Origin: Pelagibacterales bacterium MED-G40
GTDB taxonomy: Bacteria; Pseudomonadota; Alphaproteobacteria; Pelagibacterales; Pelagibacteraceae
Direction of reading: 5' to 3'
Assembly (NCBI GenBank): GCA_002457515.1
Contig: NTJN01000002.1
Span: 124,001-188,000, forward strand
Length of the DNA: 64,000 nucleotides
The position numbers were made by a program, and so were the translations under genes. The notes below the pieces were generated by a model. The model was not told where the DNA came from. It saw only the letters and a program-made list of their open reading frames with translations, and did not search any database. Positions 39,279-48,941 of the stretch are shown here, piece by piece. Every line of letters starts with the position of its first letter. Position 1 is the first letter of the stretch.

Positions 39279-40043
39279 ATGAACGTACCTGAAGTAGACA
39301 TAAAACAACTATTAGAAGCTGGGGTCCACCTCGGACACAAAACTCTCAGATGGAATCCAAAAATGAAGAGATACATTTTTGGTGAGAAAAATTCTATTCA
39401 TATTATCGACTTAACACAAACGGTAGTTTTTTTAAAAAGTGCTTTGTCTGCAGTTCACAAATGCATTTCAACTGGAGGAAAAATTTTAATTGTTTCAACA
39501 AAGAAGCAAGCATCTGAACAAGTTAGTGTATTAGCACAAGAGACCGGACAGTTTTTTGTAAATTATAGATGGTTAGGTGGAATGCTTACAAATTGGAACA
39601 CAATTCAAAATTCTATCAAAAGAATGAAACTTTTGGATGATCAGTTATCAAAAGATGATATCGGATTTACAAAAAAGGAGATTTTAAAATTAAACAAGGA
39701 AAGAGATAAACTTAAAAGATCTTTAGGCGGTATAGCTGAAATGAAAAAAGTTCCAGAGATGATATTTATAATTGATACAAATGTTGAATCTTTAGCTGTA
39801 AAAGAAGCTATTAAACTAAATATACCTATTGTTGGAATATTAGATACTAATTCAGATCCAACAAATATTAAGTTTCCAATTCCAGGAAATGATGACGCTA
39901 GAAGATCTATTAATCTTTATTGCGATCTTCTTAAAAACACAATTTCAGATGCATCAAAAAATATTCAGGTAAAAGAAGATAAAAAAGAAGAAAAGAAAAA
40001 AATAGAAAAAAAAATAGAAAAAAATATTAAAGTCAAGAAGTAA
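39279..40043 (+). CDS. rpsB: 30S ribosomal protein S2
   Basis: 254-residue S2 protein. The N-terminal LLEAGVHLGHKTLRWNPKM and the RWLGGMLTNW segment are family signatures. The last 30 residues are almost all lysine and glutamate, an alphaproteobacterial-style tail. Translation is likely controlled by the structured leader directly upstream. tsf follows. Confidence 0.98.
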   Translation: MNVPEVDIKQLLEAGVHLGHKTLRWNPKMKRYIFGEKNSIHIIDLTQTVVFLKSALSAVHKCISTGGKILIVSTKKQASEQVSVLAQETGQFFVNYRWLGGMLTNWNTIQNSIKRMKLLDDQLSKDDIGFTKKEILKLNKERDKLKRSLGGIAEMKKVPEMIFIIDTNVESLAVKEAIKLNIPIVGILDTNSDPTNIKFPIPGNDDARRSINLYCDLLKNTISDASKNIQVKEDKKEEKKKIEKKIEKNIKVKK

Positions 40044-40065
40044 CTTGCTTAATCTTATCACTAAT

Positions 40066-40914
40066 ATGTCAAATAAAGATTTACTGGAGAATATTAAAAA
40101 ATTAAGAGAACTTACTGGAGTGGGTTTTAAAGACTGTAAATTAGCAATCGATGAAAATAATGGAGATATAGAAAAATCAATAGAGTTTCTAAGAAAAAAA
40201 GGTATCGCAAAAGCATCAAAAAAAATGAGTAGAACGGCTTCAGAAGGTTTGGCTTTAGTAAATACAAAAGATGGAGAAATATCATTAATAGAAATTAATA
40301 GCGAAACAGACTTTGTTGCAAAAAATAAAGATTTTATTTCTTTTTGTAAAGAATTATCAAATATATGTTTTAACAATAAAGGAGACATTAAAAAAATTGA
40401 GTCTTCTAAAATGAAAAATAATATGTTGGTAAAAGATAACTTAGTAGATCTAATTTCAAAAATTGGTGAAAAAATTACAATTAGAAGATCAAAATTCTTT
40501 GATAATAAAAATGGCAGCAACTTCCATTATGTTCATAATGCAATTGAACAAAATATAGGCAAGATAATTTCTGTTGTAAAATTAAGTGATGAAACAAAAG
40601 ATAAAAATAGAGAAATAGGTATTAAGTTGGCCATGCATATCGCAGCTTCTAACCCACTATCAGTTGATAAAAATGATTTGGATAAAAAAATTTTAGATAA
40701 AGAACTAGAAATTATCAAAGCTGAATTATCAAACTCAGGAAAAGAAGACGATATGATTGAAAAAATATCAAAAGGTAAATTAAATAAGTTTATATCTGAC
40801 AATACTTTAGTAAATCAAATATGGATTATGGACCCTAAAAAGAAAGTATCTGATATACTCCAAGGTATAAAAGTATTAAGTTTTACTAGATACAAGGTTG
40901 GGGAAGGTGTTTAG
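40066..40914 (+). CDS. tsf: Elongation factor Ts
   Basis: 282-residue guanine-nucleotide exchange factor for EF-Tu. The N-terminal UBA-like domain includes LRELTGVGFKDCKLAI, and the core has ETDFVAKNKDF. The ATG at 40066 is chosen; a TTG at 40045 in the same frame would add seven residues without homology. The spacing from rpsB is 22 bases. The usual next gene, pyrH, is absent and frr follows after 5 bases. Confidence 0.97.
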   Translation: MSNKDLLENIKKLRELTGVGFKDCKLAIDENNGDIEKSIEFLRKKGIAKASKKMSRTASEGLALVNTKDGEISLIEINSETDFVAKNKDFISFCKELSNICFNNKGDIKKIESSKMKNNMLVKDNLVDLISKIGEKITIRRSKFFDNKNGSNFHYVHNAIEQNIGKIISVVKLSDETKDKNREIGIKLAMHIAASNPLSVDKNDLDKKILDKELEIIKAELSNSGKEDDMIEKISKGKLNKFISDNTLVNQIWIMDPKKKVSDILQGIKVLSFTRYKVGEGV

Positions 40915-40919
40915 ATTAT

Positions 40920-41480
40920 ATGAGTTCACCATTTAATGAAAAAAATTATTCCTTAAGAATGGAAAAGACAATCTCTTCTTTTAAGAAAGATATCTCAACT
41001 TTAAGAACTGGTAGAGCCAATGCAAACATGCTCGATAATATTAGACCAGATGTATACGGGCAGCAAATGCCAATAAATCAGTTAGCTACAGTAAGTGTTC
41101 CTGAGGCAAGGTTAATCTCAATTCAAGTTTGGGATAAGGCCAATGTAACCGTAATAGACTCAGCAATTAAAAAGTCAGATTTAGGAGTTAACCCACAAAT
41201 TGATGGTCAAACAGTTAGGATAAGGATTCCAGATTTAACAGAAGAGAGACGAAAAGAACTTATTAAAGTTTTGAAAGGTATGGGAGAAAAAAGCAAAGTA
41301 TCAATTAGAAATATACGAAGAGATGCCAATGAAGATGTAAAGAAATTATTAAAGGATAAAAAAATAGGTGAAGATGAAAATAAATCTCTTGAAAAAAATA
41401 TTCAAAAAATTACAGATAACAATATCGAAAATATAGATAAAATCTTACAAGAAAAAGAAAAAGAAATAATTCAGATATGA
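40920..41480 (+). CDS. frr: Ribosome recycling factor
   Basis: 186-residue RRF, which splits post-termination ribosomes together with EF-G. Signature segments are LRTGRANANMLDNI, the hinge region near PEARLISIQVWDK, and the C-terminal helix with IRNIRRDANEDVKKL. Full length. It overlaps uppS by 4 bases (ATGA). Confidence 0.98.
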   Translation: MSSPFNEKNYSLRMEKTISSFKKDISTLRTGRANANMLDNIRPDVYGQQMPINQLATVSVPEARLISIQVWDKANVTVIDSAIKKSDLGVNPQIDGQTVRIRIPDLTEERRKELIKVLKGMGEKSKVSIRNIRRDANEDVKKLLKDKKIGEDENKSLEKNIQKITDNNIENIDKILQEKEKEIIQI

Positions 41481-42154
41481 ACAAACTTAACCACGTTGCC
41501 TTCATCATGGATGGTAATGGTAGGTGGGGCAAGAACAAAAATAAAAGCAGAAATTTTGGTCACTTAAAGGGCGTTGAAACTGTTGAGAAAATAGTAAAGG
41601 CTTCCCTAAAACTAAGAATTCCTATGATAACTTTTTATGTTTTTTCTACCGAAAATTGGAGAAGACCTAAGACTGAAATAAGGTTTTTATTTAACTTAAT
41701 AGGTTCATATTTTAAAAAAGAAATTAATAATGTTATTAAAAATGGAATTAAAATAAATATACTAGGGAGGACGTCATCGTTTTCTACTCCATTAAAAAGT
41801 GTTTTAAGAGATACGGTCAAAAAGACAACAAAAAATAAAAAACTAGTTGTAAATCTAGCTCTAAACTATGGTTCAAAAAATGAAATAAAAAATGCTTTCA
41901 TTAAACTGAAAAAAAGTCGTTCAAAAATTTCAGAGGCTAAAATAAGTAAAAACCTTTATACAAGTAAAATGCATGATCCGGATATTTTAATAAGAACTGG
42001 TGGTCAGAGAAGATTAAGTAATTTCATGTTGTGGCAATTAGCCTATTCTGAACTTTACTTTCTTGATAAATTGTGGCCTGATTTTAATTCGAATGATTTA
42101 AGAAAAATTATTAAAAACTATAGATCTGTAAAAAGAAATTTTGGTAAAGTATGA
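41477..42154 (+). CDS. uppS: Undecaprenyl diphosphate synthase (cis-prenyltransferase)
   Basis: 225-residue cytoplasmic enzyme that elongates farnesyl diphosphate to the C55 lipid carrier of peptidoglycan and surface glycans. D12 in MDGNGRWG is the catalytic and Mg-binding residue; STENWRRP and the C-terminal LIRTGGQRRLSNFMLWQ are family motifs. Overlaps of 4 bases at both ends join it to frr and cdsA. Confidence 0.96.
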   Translation: MNKLNHVAFIMDGNGRWGKNKNKSRNFGHLKGVETVEKIVKASLKLRIPMITFYVFSTENWRRPKTEIRFLFNLIGSYFKKEINNVIKNGIKINILGRTSSFSTPLKSVLRDTVKKTTKNKKLVVNLALNYGSKNEIKNAFIKLKKSRSKISEAKISKNLYTSKMHDPDILIRTGGQRRLSNFMLWQLAYSELYFLDKLWPDFNSNDLRKIIKNYRSVKRNFGKV

Positions 42155-42807
42155 AAAATCTTCAAAAAAGAATTTTAACCTCATTAGTTATATTTCCACT
42201 ATCAATATTCTTTATTATAAAGGGCGGAAACTATATAGTCTCATTTCTTTACGCAGTATTAATTTTAGGAAACTTTGAAGTATTCTCAGCTTTTAAAAGG
42301 AAAACTACAATAATATTTCTAGATGTAATTTTGGTAATATCTTTATTATCACTTTTATATTTAAGAAACGATACAGCTTCATCCTATGTGCTTTTAATTT
42401 GGATAGTTACTTTAACAATTTTCTCGGACATAGGTGGTTATATTTTTGGAAAAGTTTTTAAATGGAAAAAATTAACTAGTATTAGTCCTAACAAAACTTT
42501 ATCAGGAGCTATTGGGTCTTTTTTTTTCTCATTCATGTCAGTTTTTGCTATTGGAGGTATAGTAAATTTAATTGAAGGACTTAACTTTAATTTTTTTTTA
42601 AAACCAAAGTATTTTCTTTTAGCTATAGTATTTTCTTTAGCAGCGCAAATAGGTGATATTTCAATTTCTTATTTTAAAAGATTGGAAAAAATAAAAGATA
42701 CTGGAAAAATTTTACCAGGACACGGAGGAATATTTGATAGAATTGATGGATTAATTTTTGTAGTTATTGTCGCCTACTTTGCGTACAGTTTAAATTTATT
42801 TCCATGA
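42151..42807 (+). CDS. cdsA: Phosphatidate cytidylyltransferase
   Basis: 218-residue inner-membrane enzyme that makes CDP-diacylglycerol for phospholipid synthesis. It has several transmembrane helices and the family signature in the C-terminal third: SYFKRLEKIKDTG then LPGHGGIFDRIDGL. Shorter than the E. coli enzyme (285), which is common in this group. It overlaps uppS and dxr by 4 bases each. Confidence 0.94.
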   Translation: MKNLQKRILTSLVIFPLSIFFIIKGGNYIVSFLYAVLILGNFEVFSAFKRKTTIIFLDVILVISLLSLLYLRNDTASSYVLLIWIVTLTIFSDIGGYIFGKVFKWKKLTSISPNKTLSGAIGSFFFSFMSVFAIGGIVNLIEGLNFNFFLKPKYFLLAIVFSLAAQIGDISISYFKRLEKIKDTGKILPGHGGIFDRIDGLIFVVIVAYFAYSLNLFP

Positions 42808-43973
42808 AAAAAAAAATAGCAATTCTTGGATCAACAGGTTCAATTGGAACTACCTCTTTAAATATAATTGAAAAAAAAAGTAAACTTTTCAAAATTGAAG
42901 TTTTATCTGCAAATAAAAATTATAATAAAATATTACACCAAATTAAAAAGTTTAAACCAAGTTTTTTTATAGTCACAAACAATGATATTTATTTAAAAAT
43001 TAAAAAAAAATTAAAAAATAATAAAACTAAAATTATCAATAGTTTTAAACAACTTAGTTTTTCAAATAAAAGATTAGATATAACTATAGCTGCAATACCT
43101 GGACTGATTGGTCTGGAACCAACAATAAAATTTACAAAAATTAGCAAAAAGATTTTATTAGCAAATAAGGAGGCAATTATTTGTGGATGGGATATTATTA
43201 AAAAAACAGCTATTAAAAATAATACAAAAATAATTCCCTTAGATTCTGAACATTTTTCTATTTTCAAACTTGTTGAAAATTATAAAGATAAAGATATTGA
43301 TAAAATTTATATTACAGCGTCAGGAGGCCCTTTCTTAAATTTAGCTAAAAATAAATTTAAAAATATTAAACCTTCTGAAGCTTTGAAACACCCAAAATGG
43401 AGAATGGGTAAAAAAATATCTATAGACTCTGCCACATTAATGAACAAAGTTCTTGAATTAATTGAAGCTCAAAAAATTTTTAACTTTGATAAGAATAAAT
43501 ATCATATAGTTATACACCCTCAATCATTAGTGCACGCTATAGTTAAATTTAAAAACGGTATAACAAAATTACTTTATCACGAACCAAGTATGACGATACC
43601 GATAGCTAATGCAATATTTGACTCAAATTTTAAAATTAACACTTTATCAAAATCGAAAAATTCTAGTAGCGAGATAGAAGATCTTAATTTTCTAAAAGTT
43701 GATATAAAAAGATTTCCCATAATAAAAATAATACCCAAATTGAACCAATATCAATCTACGCCTATTATCATCAATGCGGTTAATGAAATATTAATTGATC
43801 ATTTTTTGAAAAGAAAAATTAGTTTTAATTCAATTTCTAAGTACTTATTCAAGGTATTAAAGGATAAAAATTATAAAAAATATGCTATAAAAAACTCAAA
43901 AAATCTTAAAAACATATATATGATTGATCAATGGTCTAGAGACACAATTTTGGAAATTTTAAGAAAAAAATAA
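42804..43973 (+). CDS. dxr: 1-deoxy-D-xylulose 5-phosphate reductoisomerase
   Basis: 389-residue enzyme of the MEP isoprenoid pathway, making 2-C-methyl-D-erythritol 4-phosphate with NADPH. NADPH-binding GSTGSIG is at 9-15. The metal and substrate motifs include PLDSEHFSI, ITASGGPF and HPKWRMGKKISIDSATLMNK. It overlaps cdsA by 4 bases. rseP, which often follows in proteobacteria, is missing, and bamA starts one base after the stop. Confidence 0.97.
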   Translation: MKKKIAILGSTGSIGTTSLNIIEKKSKLFKIEVLSANKNYNKILHQIKKFKPSFFIVTNNDIYLKIKKKLKNNKTKIINSFKQLSFSNKRLDITIAAIPGLIGLEPTIKFTKISKKILLANKEAIICGWDIIKKTAIKNNTKIIPLDSEHFSIFKLVENYKDKDIDKIYITASGGPFLNLAKNKFKNIKPSEALKHPKWRMGKKISIDSATLMNKVLELIEAQKIFNFDKNKYHIVIHPQSLVHAIVKFKNGITKLLYHEPSMTIPIANAIFDSNFKINTLSKSKNSSSEIEDLNFLKVDIKRFPIIKIIPKLNQYQSTPIIINAVNEILIDHFLKRKISFNSISKYLFKVLKDKNYKKYAIKNSKNLKNIYMIDQWSRDTILEILRKK

Positions 43974-43974
43974 A

Positions 43975-46206
43975 ATGAAAAAACTTATTATTATTTTTAC
44001 TTTAATTTTTTTTAGCAATTCAAATGCTGAAATAGCTAGAAATGTAATAATTGAAGGTAACAAAAGAATTAGTGATGAGACTATTAAAGTATATGGAAAT
44101 ATAAAATTAAATACAGATGTAAGCAAACAGGACATTAATCAAATTCTGAAAGACTTATATTCGACAGAATTTTTTGAAAATATTGAAATAAGTTTAAATG
44201 ATGGTGTTTTAAAAATAGTACTTAAAGAATATCAGATTATTAATAACATTGAACTTAGGGGAGAAAAAACAGAAAAGTTTAAAGAACTAATTTTAGAAAG
44301 AATAAGTTTAAGATCTAAAGGTTCATTCGTAAAAAGCAAACTAGTTAATGATGTAAATTTAATTAAAAAGATATACGGAACTCTAGGTTATAGTTTTGCT
44401 AAAGTAGAAACTAAACTTCAAAGTTATTCTGACGAAAGAATTAACTTGGTATTTCTTATTGACAAAGGAAATAAAACTAAAATCTCTAAAATATTTTTTA
44501 TAGGTGATAAAAAAATTAAAGACAGAAGATTACGAGATGTGATAGTTTCTGAGGAAGATAAATTCTGGAAATTTTTAACTAAAAATGTAAATTATAATCA
44601 GCAAAGTATAGATTTAGATAAAAGATTACTAAGTAATTATTATAAGTCTATGGGATATTATGATGTCCAAGTTGTATCTAGCAGCGTTGATATAGAAAAC
44701 CAAGAAAAAGTTAATATAACATATAATATAAATGCAGGTCCAAGATATAAAATTAAAAAAATAACTACTGATATAGGAGATGTTATTGATAAAAAATTAT
44801 TTTTACCATTAAAAAAAGAATTTAATAAAAGAATAGGCAAATATTATTCACCATTTAGTGTGAAAAAACTTTTAGATGAAATTGATGCCGTTATTTCAAA
44901 TAACGACCTGCAGTTCATTCAACATTCTGTGAATGAAGTCATCTCAGAAGCAGATGAAACCATAGAGATTCAATTCAATGTTTTCGAAGGCCCTAAACTT
45001 GCTGTTGAAAGAATAAATATTAAAGGTAACACAGTAACTAATGAGGCTGTAGTTCGATCTGAGCTTATGTTAGATGAAGGAGATCCATTTAATGAATTAA
45101 AGTTAGATCAATCTATATCAAAACTAAAAGCAAGAGGTATATTTGGTGCGGTTAAAAAGGTAGTTACTACAGGATCTGATAGCGAGCTGAAAATAATAGA
45201 TATAATTGTAGAAGAAAAAGCTACTGGAGAGATAAGTGCTGGTGCAGGTATAGGTACTCAAGGAGGTTCTTTTGCTTTCGACGTGAAAGAAAATAATTGG
45301 CTAGGTCAAGGTATTTCAATTGCCTCGTTCATAGATGTTAATGCCGAAACTTTAAAAGGACAACTACAAGTCTCGAATCCAAATTTTAATTACAGCGGTA
45401 ATGCTTTAACTTATCTTGTTAGCAGCACACAAAATGACAAACCAGACTCTGGATATGAAAACAGTTTAGTGTCTTTAGCTATAGGTACTGGCTTTGAACA
45501 GTATAGAGGAATATATGTTTCACCTGAGCTATCTCTCGATTTTGATGATTTGACTGTTGATGGATCAGCATCAGAGAATTTAAAAAAACAAGCTGGCAAT
45601 TTTACTGACTTTTCTCTTAATTACGCAGTATCTGCAGATAGAAGAGACAGAGCTTTCATGCCAACTGATGGTTACTATTCTAGTTTTAGCCAAGCTTTGC
45701 CAGTATATTCTGATTCACCATCAATCAGAAATACTTATATGTTTAGTAAGTATCAAGGATTTAGCGAAAATTTAGTTGGAGCTTTTAAATTCTATGCAAG
45801 CGCAATACACGGAATGAGCAGTGATGATGTTAGATTGAGTAAAAGAATTTCATTACCTTTTAGAAGACTCAGAGGATTTGAAGCAGGAAAAGTTGGTCCA
45901 GTGGATAACAAAGACTACATAGGAGGAAACTACGCAACAGCAATGAATTTTGAGGCTAATTTACCAAATTTATTTCCTGAAAGTTCTAAAACTGAAATGA
46001 GTTTATTCTTAGATGCTGCAAATCTATGGGGTGTAGATTACTCATCTACAATAGAAGACTCAAACAAAATTAGATCATCAGCAGGTTCAGTTGTTAATTG
46101 GACATCACCAATTGGACCAATGTCACTAGTTTTTGCTCAAGAAATTAGTTCAGCCAGTACTGACAAAACAGAGTCTTTTAGATTTAGAATAGGAACATCT
46201 TTTTAA
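43975..46206 (+). CDS. bamA: Outer membrane protein assembly factor BamA
   Basis: 743-residue Omp85 protein that inserts beta-barrel proteins into the outer membrane. The signal peptide is about residues 1-18 (cleavage after SNSNA). Five POTRA-like repeats follow (about 19-410), then the membrane barrel from about 420 to the end, finishing in the C-terminal aromatic RFRIGTSF. The RRLRGFEAGKVGP segment carries the conserved loop-6 RGF motif. Its neighbour skp encodes a periplasmic chaperone for its clients. Confidence 0.96.
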   Translation: MKKLIIIFTLIFFSNSNAEIARNVIIEGNKRISDETIKVYGNIKLNTDVSKQDINQILKDLYSTEFFENIEISLNDGVLKIVLKEYQIINNIELRGEKTEKFKELILERISLRSKGSFVKSKLVNDVNLIKKIYGTLGYSFAKVETKLQSYSDERINLVFLIDKGNKTKISKIFFIGDKKIKDRRLRDVIVSEEDKFWKFLTKNVNYNQQSIDLDKRLLSNYYKSMGYYDVQVVSSSVDIENQEKVNITYNINAGPRYKIKKITTDIGDVIDKKLFLPLKKEFNKRIGKYYSPFSVKKLLDEIDAVISNNDLQFIQHSVNEVISEADETIEIQFNVFEGPKLAVERINIKGNTVTNEAVVRSELMLDEGDPFNELKLDQSISKLKARGIFGAVKKVVTTGSDSELKIIDIIVEEKATGEISAGAGIGTQGGSFAFDVKENNWLGQGISIASFIDVNAETLKGQLQVSNPNFNYSGNALTYLVSSTQNDKPDSGYENSLVSLAIGTGFEQYRGIYVSPELSLDFDDLTVDGSASENLKKQAGNFTDFSLNYAVSADRRDRAFMPTDGYYSSFSQALPVYSDSPSIRNTYMFSKYQGFSENLVGAFKFYASAIHGMSSDDVRLSKRISLPFRRLRGFEAGKVGPVDNKDYIGGNYATAMNFEANLPNLFPESSKTEMSLFLDAANLWGVDYSSTIEDSNKIRSSAGSVVNWTSPIGPMSLVFAQEISSASTDKTESFRFRIGTSF

Positions 46207-46207
46207 T

Positions 46208-46735
46208 ATGAAAATTTATAAATCATTATTGTTTTTAATATTAATTGTATTCGTAAATTCAGAGATTTTAGCAGAACAAACACAGCCACATTTTATAGAT
46301 TTTAAAAAAGTTTTAAATCAAAGTGTTGCTGGTAAAAAAGCACAAGATTTTCTTAAAAATAAACTAGAGTCAGATATAAAAAAATTTAAAAAACAAGAGG
46401 AAAACATTAGAAAGGATGAAAAAGATCTAATAGCTAAAAAGAAATTAATTACACAAGAAGAATATAAAAAAAAAGTTGAAAACTTAAGAAAAAAAGTTTC
46501 TGAATTACAAAAAAATAGACAAGCGTCATTAAGCAATGTGGGAAAACTGAGAGCTAAGGCAAAACAAGAGCTTTTACAAAAATTAAACCCAATTATAAAA
46601 AAATATATGTCTGACAACAAGATTAGAATAGTTTTAGACAGAGAGGCAGTTCTTCTTGGTGATTCTTCTTTAGATATAACCTCAAAAATTATAGATCTTT
46701 TAAATAAGGAATTGAAATCATTAAATCTTAAATAG
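46208..46735 (+). CDS. skp: Periplasmic chaperone Skp/OmpH family
   Basis: 175-residue secreted coiled-coil protein that escorts unfolded outer-membrane proteins to BamA. The signal peptide covers about residues 1-22 (cleavage after EILA). The mature part is mostly a lysine- and glutamate-rich coiled coil (about 45-130), as expected for the jellyfish-like trimer. It starts 1 base after bamA. Family assignment rests mainly on architecture and position. Confidence 0.88.
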   Translation: MKIYKSLLFLILIVFVNSEILAEQTQPHFIDFKKVLNQSVAGKKAQDFLKNKLESDIKKFKKQEENIRKDEKDLIAKKKLITQEEYKKKVENLRKKVSELQKNRQASLSNVGKLRAKAKQELLQKLNPIIKKYMSDNKIRIVLDREAVLLGDSSLDITSKIIDLLNKELKSLNLK

Positions 46736-46740
46736 AATCA

Positions 46741-47712
46741 ATGTCAGCGAATATGTTCTTTAAAAGAAAAGGTCCTTTTGGGCTAAAAGAATTGTTTAAG
46801 GGACAAGATTCAAAAAACTTAAAAATTACTGACATAAAAACTCTTGATAAAGCAAATAGGTCTGAAATAAGTTTTTTTGACTCCATAAAATATAAAGAGA
46901 TAGCATCAACGACAAAAGCAGGTTTTTGTATAACTACCGAAAAACTAAAAATGTACCTACCTTCAACTTGCAGTAAAATAATTGTAAAAAGTGTTTTATT
47001 TGAAGTGGCAAAAATAGCTAGCAAATATTATCCTGACTCAGACATTGATTATCCAGATAAGACACTTTTAAAACCAAAATTATCTAAATATCCTAAAGTA
47101 AAATTTGGTAATAATGTTTTAATTGGAAAAAACGTCAAATTGGGTAAAAACACAATTATTGGAAGCAATACTATTATAGAACATGATGTGTTAGTAGGCA
47201 GTAATTGTGTTATCGGATCTCAAGTAATGATTAAAAACTCCATAGTAGGAGACCAAGTAGTGATACAGGACGGATGTAAAATAGGATTAAAAGGTTTTGG
47301 TTTTATACCAATAAAAGGAAAAAACTTTAGATTTCCTCATGTTGGAAAAGTTATCTTAAAAGATAATGTTGAACTAGGAGCATCTTGTACTATAGACAGA
47401 GGATCTGTTGGTGACACTATAATTGGCGAAAATACATTTTTAGATAATCAGGTACATATGGCACATAATGTAAAAGTTGGGAAAAACTGCATGATAGCTG
47501 GCCAAGTGGGATTTGCCGGAAGCTCAACTCTAGGAGATAATGTTTCTATTGGAGGTCAAGCAGGAATATCTGGCCATTTAAAAATAGGCAATAATGTAAA
47601 AATTGGAGGAGGAAGTGGCGTTGTTAAAGACATAGAAGACAACTCTGTTGTTATGGGTTATCCAGCAGTTCCACTTAAAGAATTTCTTAAGAAAGGAAAA
47701 GACGTTGAGTAA
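46741..47712 (+). CDS. lpxD: UDP-3-O-(3-hydroxyacyl)glucosamine N-acyltransferase
   Basis: 323-residue left-handed beta-helix acyltransferase, the third step of lipid A synthesis. An N-terminal LpxD-specific domain (about 1-105) precedes many hexapeptide repeats. The catalytic histidine is in VHMAHN, H242 (with H239 before it). It overlaps fabZ by 8 bases. Confidence 0.96.
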   Translation: MSANMFFKRKGPFGLKELFKGQDSKNLKITDIKTLDKANRSEISFFDSIKYKEIASTTKAGFCITTEKLKMYLPSTCSKIIVKSVLFEVAKIASKYYPDSDIDYPDKTLLKPKLSKYPKVKFGNNVLIGKNVKLGKNTIIGSNTIIEHDVLVGSNCVIGSQVMIKNSIVGDQVVIQDGCKIGLKGFGFIPIKGKNFRFPHVGKVILKDNVELGASCTIDRGSVGDTIIGENTFLDNQVHMAHNVKVGKNCMIAGQVGFAGSSTLGDNVSIGGQAGISGHLKIGNNVKIGGGSGVVKDIEDNSVVMGYPAVPLKEFLKKGKDVE

Positions 47713-48157
47713 AGATTCAATAGACAGAAAAGAAATTGAAAGATTACTTCCTCATAGAGCACCTATGTTGTTAATTGACAAATTAACAAAAATTGTTCCT
47801 TTAAAATCAGCTACAGCAATTATGTACGTAAAGAAAGATGGCTTTTATGTTCAAGGACATTTTCCAGGGCAACCAGTCATGCCTGGAGTTCTTATAGTAG
47901 AGGCTTTTGGACAAGCTGCAGCCGCACTTACAGCTCACAGTATAGATCCTAAAGAATACGCAAATAAATTAGTTTATTTAATGAGTGTAGAAAAAGCAAA
48001 ATTTAGAAATCCTGTATTACCAGATTGTGAGCTTCATTTAGAAATAGAAGCTATAAGATCTCACGGTAGAGTTTGGAAATATAAAGGTATGGCTAAAGTT
48101 GAAGGAAAAAGAATGGCTGATGCAGAGTGGTCAGCAACAATAGTTGATAGAAAATAA
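47705..48157 (+). CDS. fabZ: 3-hydroxyacyl-[acyl-carrier-protein] dehydratase FabZ
   Basis: 150-residue hot-dog-fold dehydratase of fatty acid elongation. Catalytic H52 in GHFPGQPVMPG and E66 in IVEAFGQ are present, and LLPHRAPMLLID is the usual N-terminal signature. The TTG at 47705 is chosen: AAAGGA lies 8-9 bases upstream and the resulting length equals typical FabZ. A longer frame upstream would run inside lpxD. Confidence 0.95.
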   Translation: MSKDSIDRKEIERLLPHRAPMLLIDKLTKIVPLKSATAIMYVKKDGFYVQGHFPGQPVMPGVLIVEAFGQAAAALTAHSIDPKEYANKLVYLMSVEKAKFRNPVLPDCELHLEIEAIRSHGRVWKYKGMAKVEGKRMADAEWSATIVDRK

Positions 48158-48158
48158 A

Positions 48159-48941
48159 ATGATAAATAATTCTAGCGTAATTGATAAGAAAGCAAAAATT
48201 AGTAAAAATGTAAAAATTGGACCCTTTTGTTATGTTGGTCCCAATGTTGAACTTTCTGAAAATGTGGAATTAATTTCCAATGTACATATTGAAGGCAATA
48301 CAAAAGTTGGAAAAGGGACAAAAATATTTCCTTTTGCAAGCATTGGAACAGCGCCACAAGATTTAAAATATAAAGGAGAATCAAATAGTCTTGAAATTGG
48401 TGAAAATAATATGATTAGAGAGTATGTGACTATCAATCCAGGCACATCTGGAGGAGGAAGCAAAACAATTGTTGGAAACAATTGTTTGTTCATGATTTCT
48501 GCGCATATTGCTCATGATTGTAGAGTTGGAGATAATGTTGTTATTGCAAATAACGTTCCGTTGGGTGGACATGCTACAATCGAAGACTCAGTTGTTATAG
48601 GAGGAAATTCTGCAGTTCAACAGTTTACAAGAATTGGAAGATTAGCCATGATCGGTGGAATGACCGGTGTTTTAAAAGACGTTATTCCATTTGGCCTTTC
48701 TTTTGGAAACAGAAACTATCTTCAAGGAATTAATTTAATTGGTCTAAGAAGAAAAAAATATGAAAACAAAAAAATTATGGAGCTAAATGATGCTTATAGT
48801 AAAATATTTTCTTCTAACAATCTTCAAGAAAATTTAAGTAAAATTAATGGAGAATATAAAGAAAACGAACTAATAAAAGAGGTCATAAATTTTATAGAAA
48901 AGGATAAAAAAAGACCTATTTGCACACCATTATCTAAATAA
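48159..48941 (+). CDS. lpxA: Acyl-ACP--UDP-N-acetylglucosamine O-acyltransferase
   Basis: 260-residue beta-helix acyltransferase, the first step of lipid A synthesis. Hexapeptide repeats run from about residue 8 to 185, with the catalytic histidine H119 in AHIAHDC, then a helical C-terminal domain. The ATG at 48159 is 1 base after fabZ; a TTG at 48144 would overlap fabZ and add five residues. Its final base is the first of lpxI. Confidence 0.97.
   Translation: MINNSSVIDKKAKISKNVKIGPFCYVGPNVELSENVELISNVHIEGNTKVGKGTKIFPFASIGTAPQDLKYKGESNSLEIGENNMIREYVTINPGTSGGGSKTIVGNNCLFMISAHIAHDCRVGDNVVIANNVPLGGHATIEDSVVIGGNSAVQQFTRIGRLAMIGGMTGVLKDVIPFGLSFGNRNYLQGINLIGLRRKKYENKKIMELNDAYSKIFSSNNLQENLSKINGEYKENELIKEVINFIEKDKKRPICTPLSK

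Noticed and set aside
39954..40520. Minus-strand frame of 188 codons opposite rpsB/tsf
   Set aside because: Rich in Phe/Leu/Ile because it mirrors the Lys/Glu-rich tails of S2 and EF-Ts; no ribosome binding site or family.
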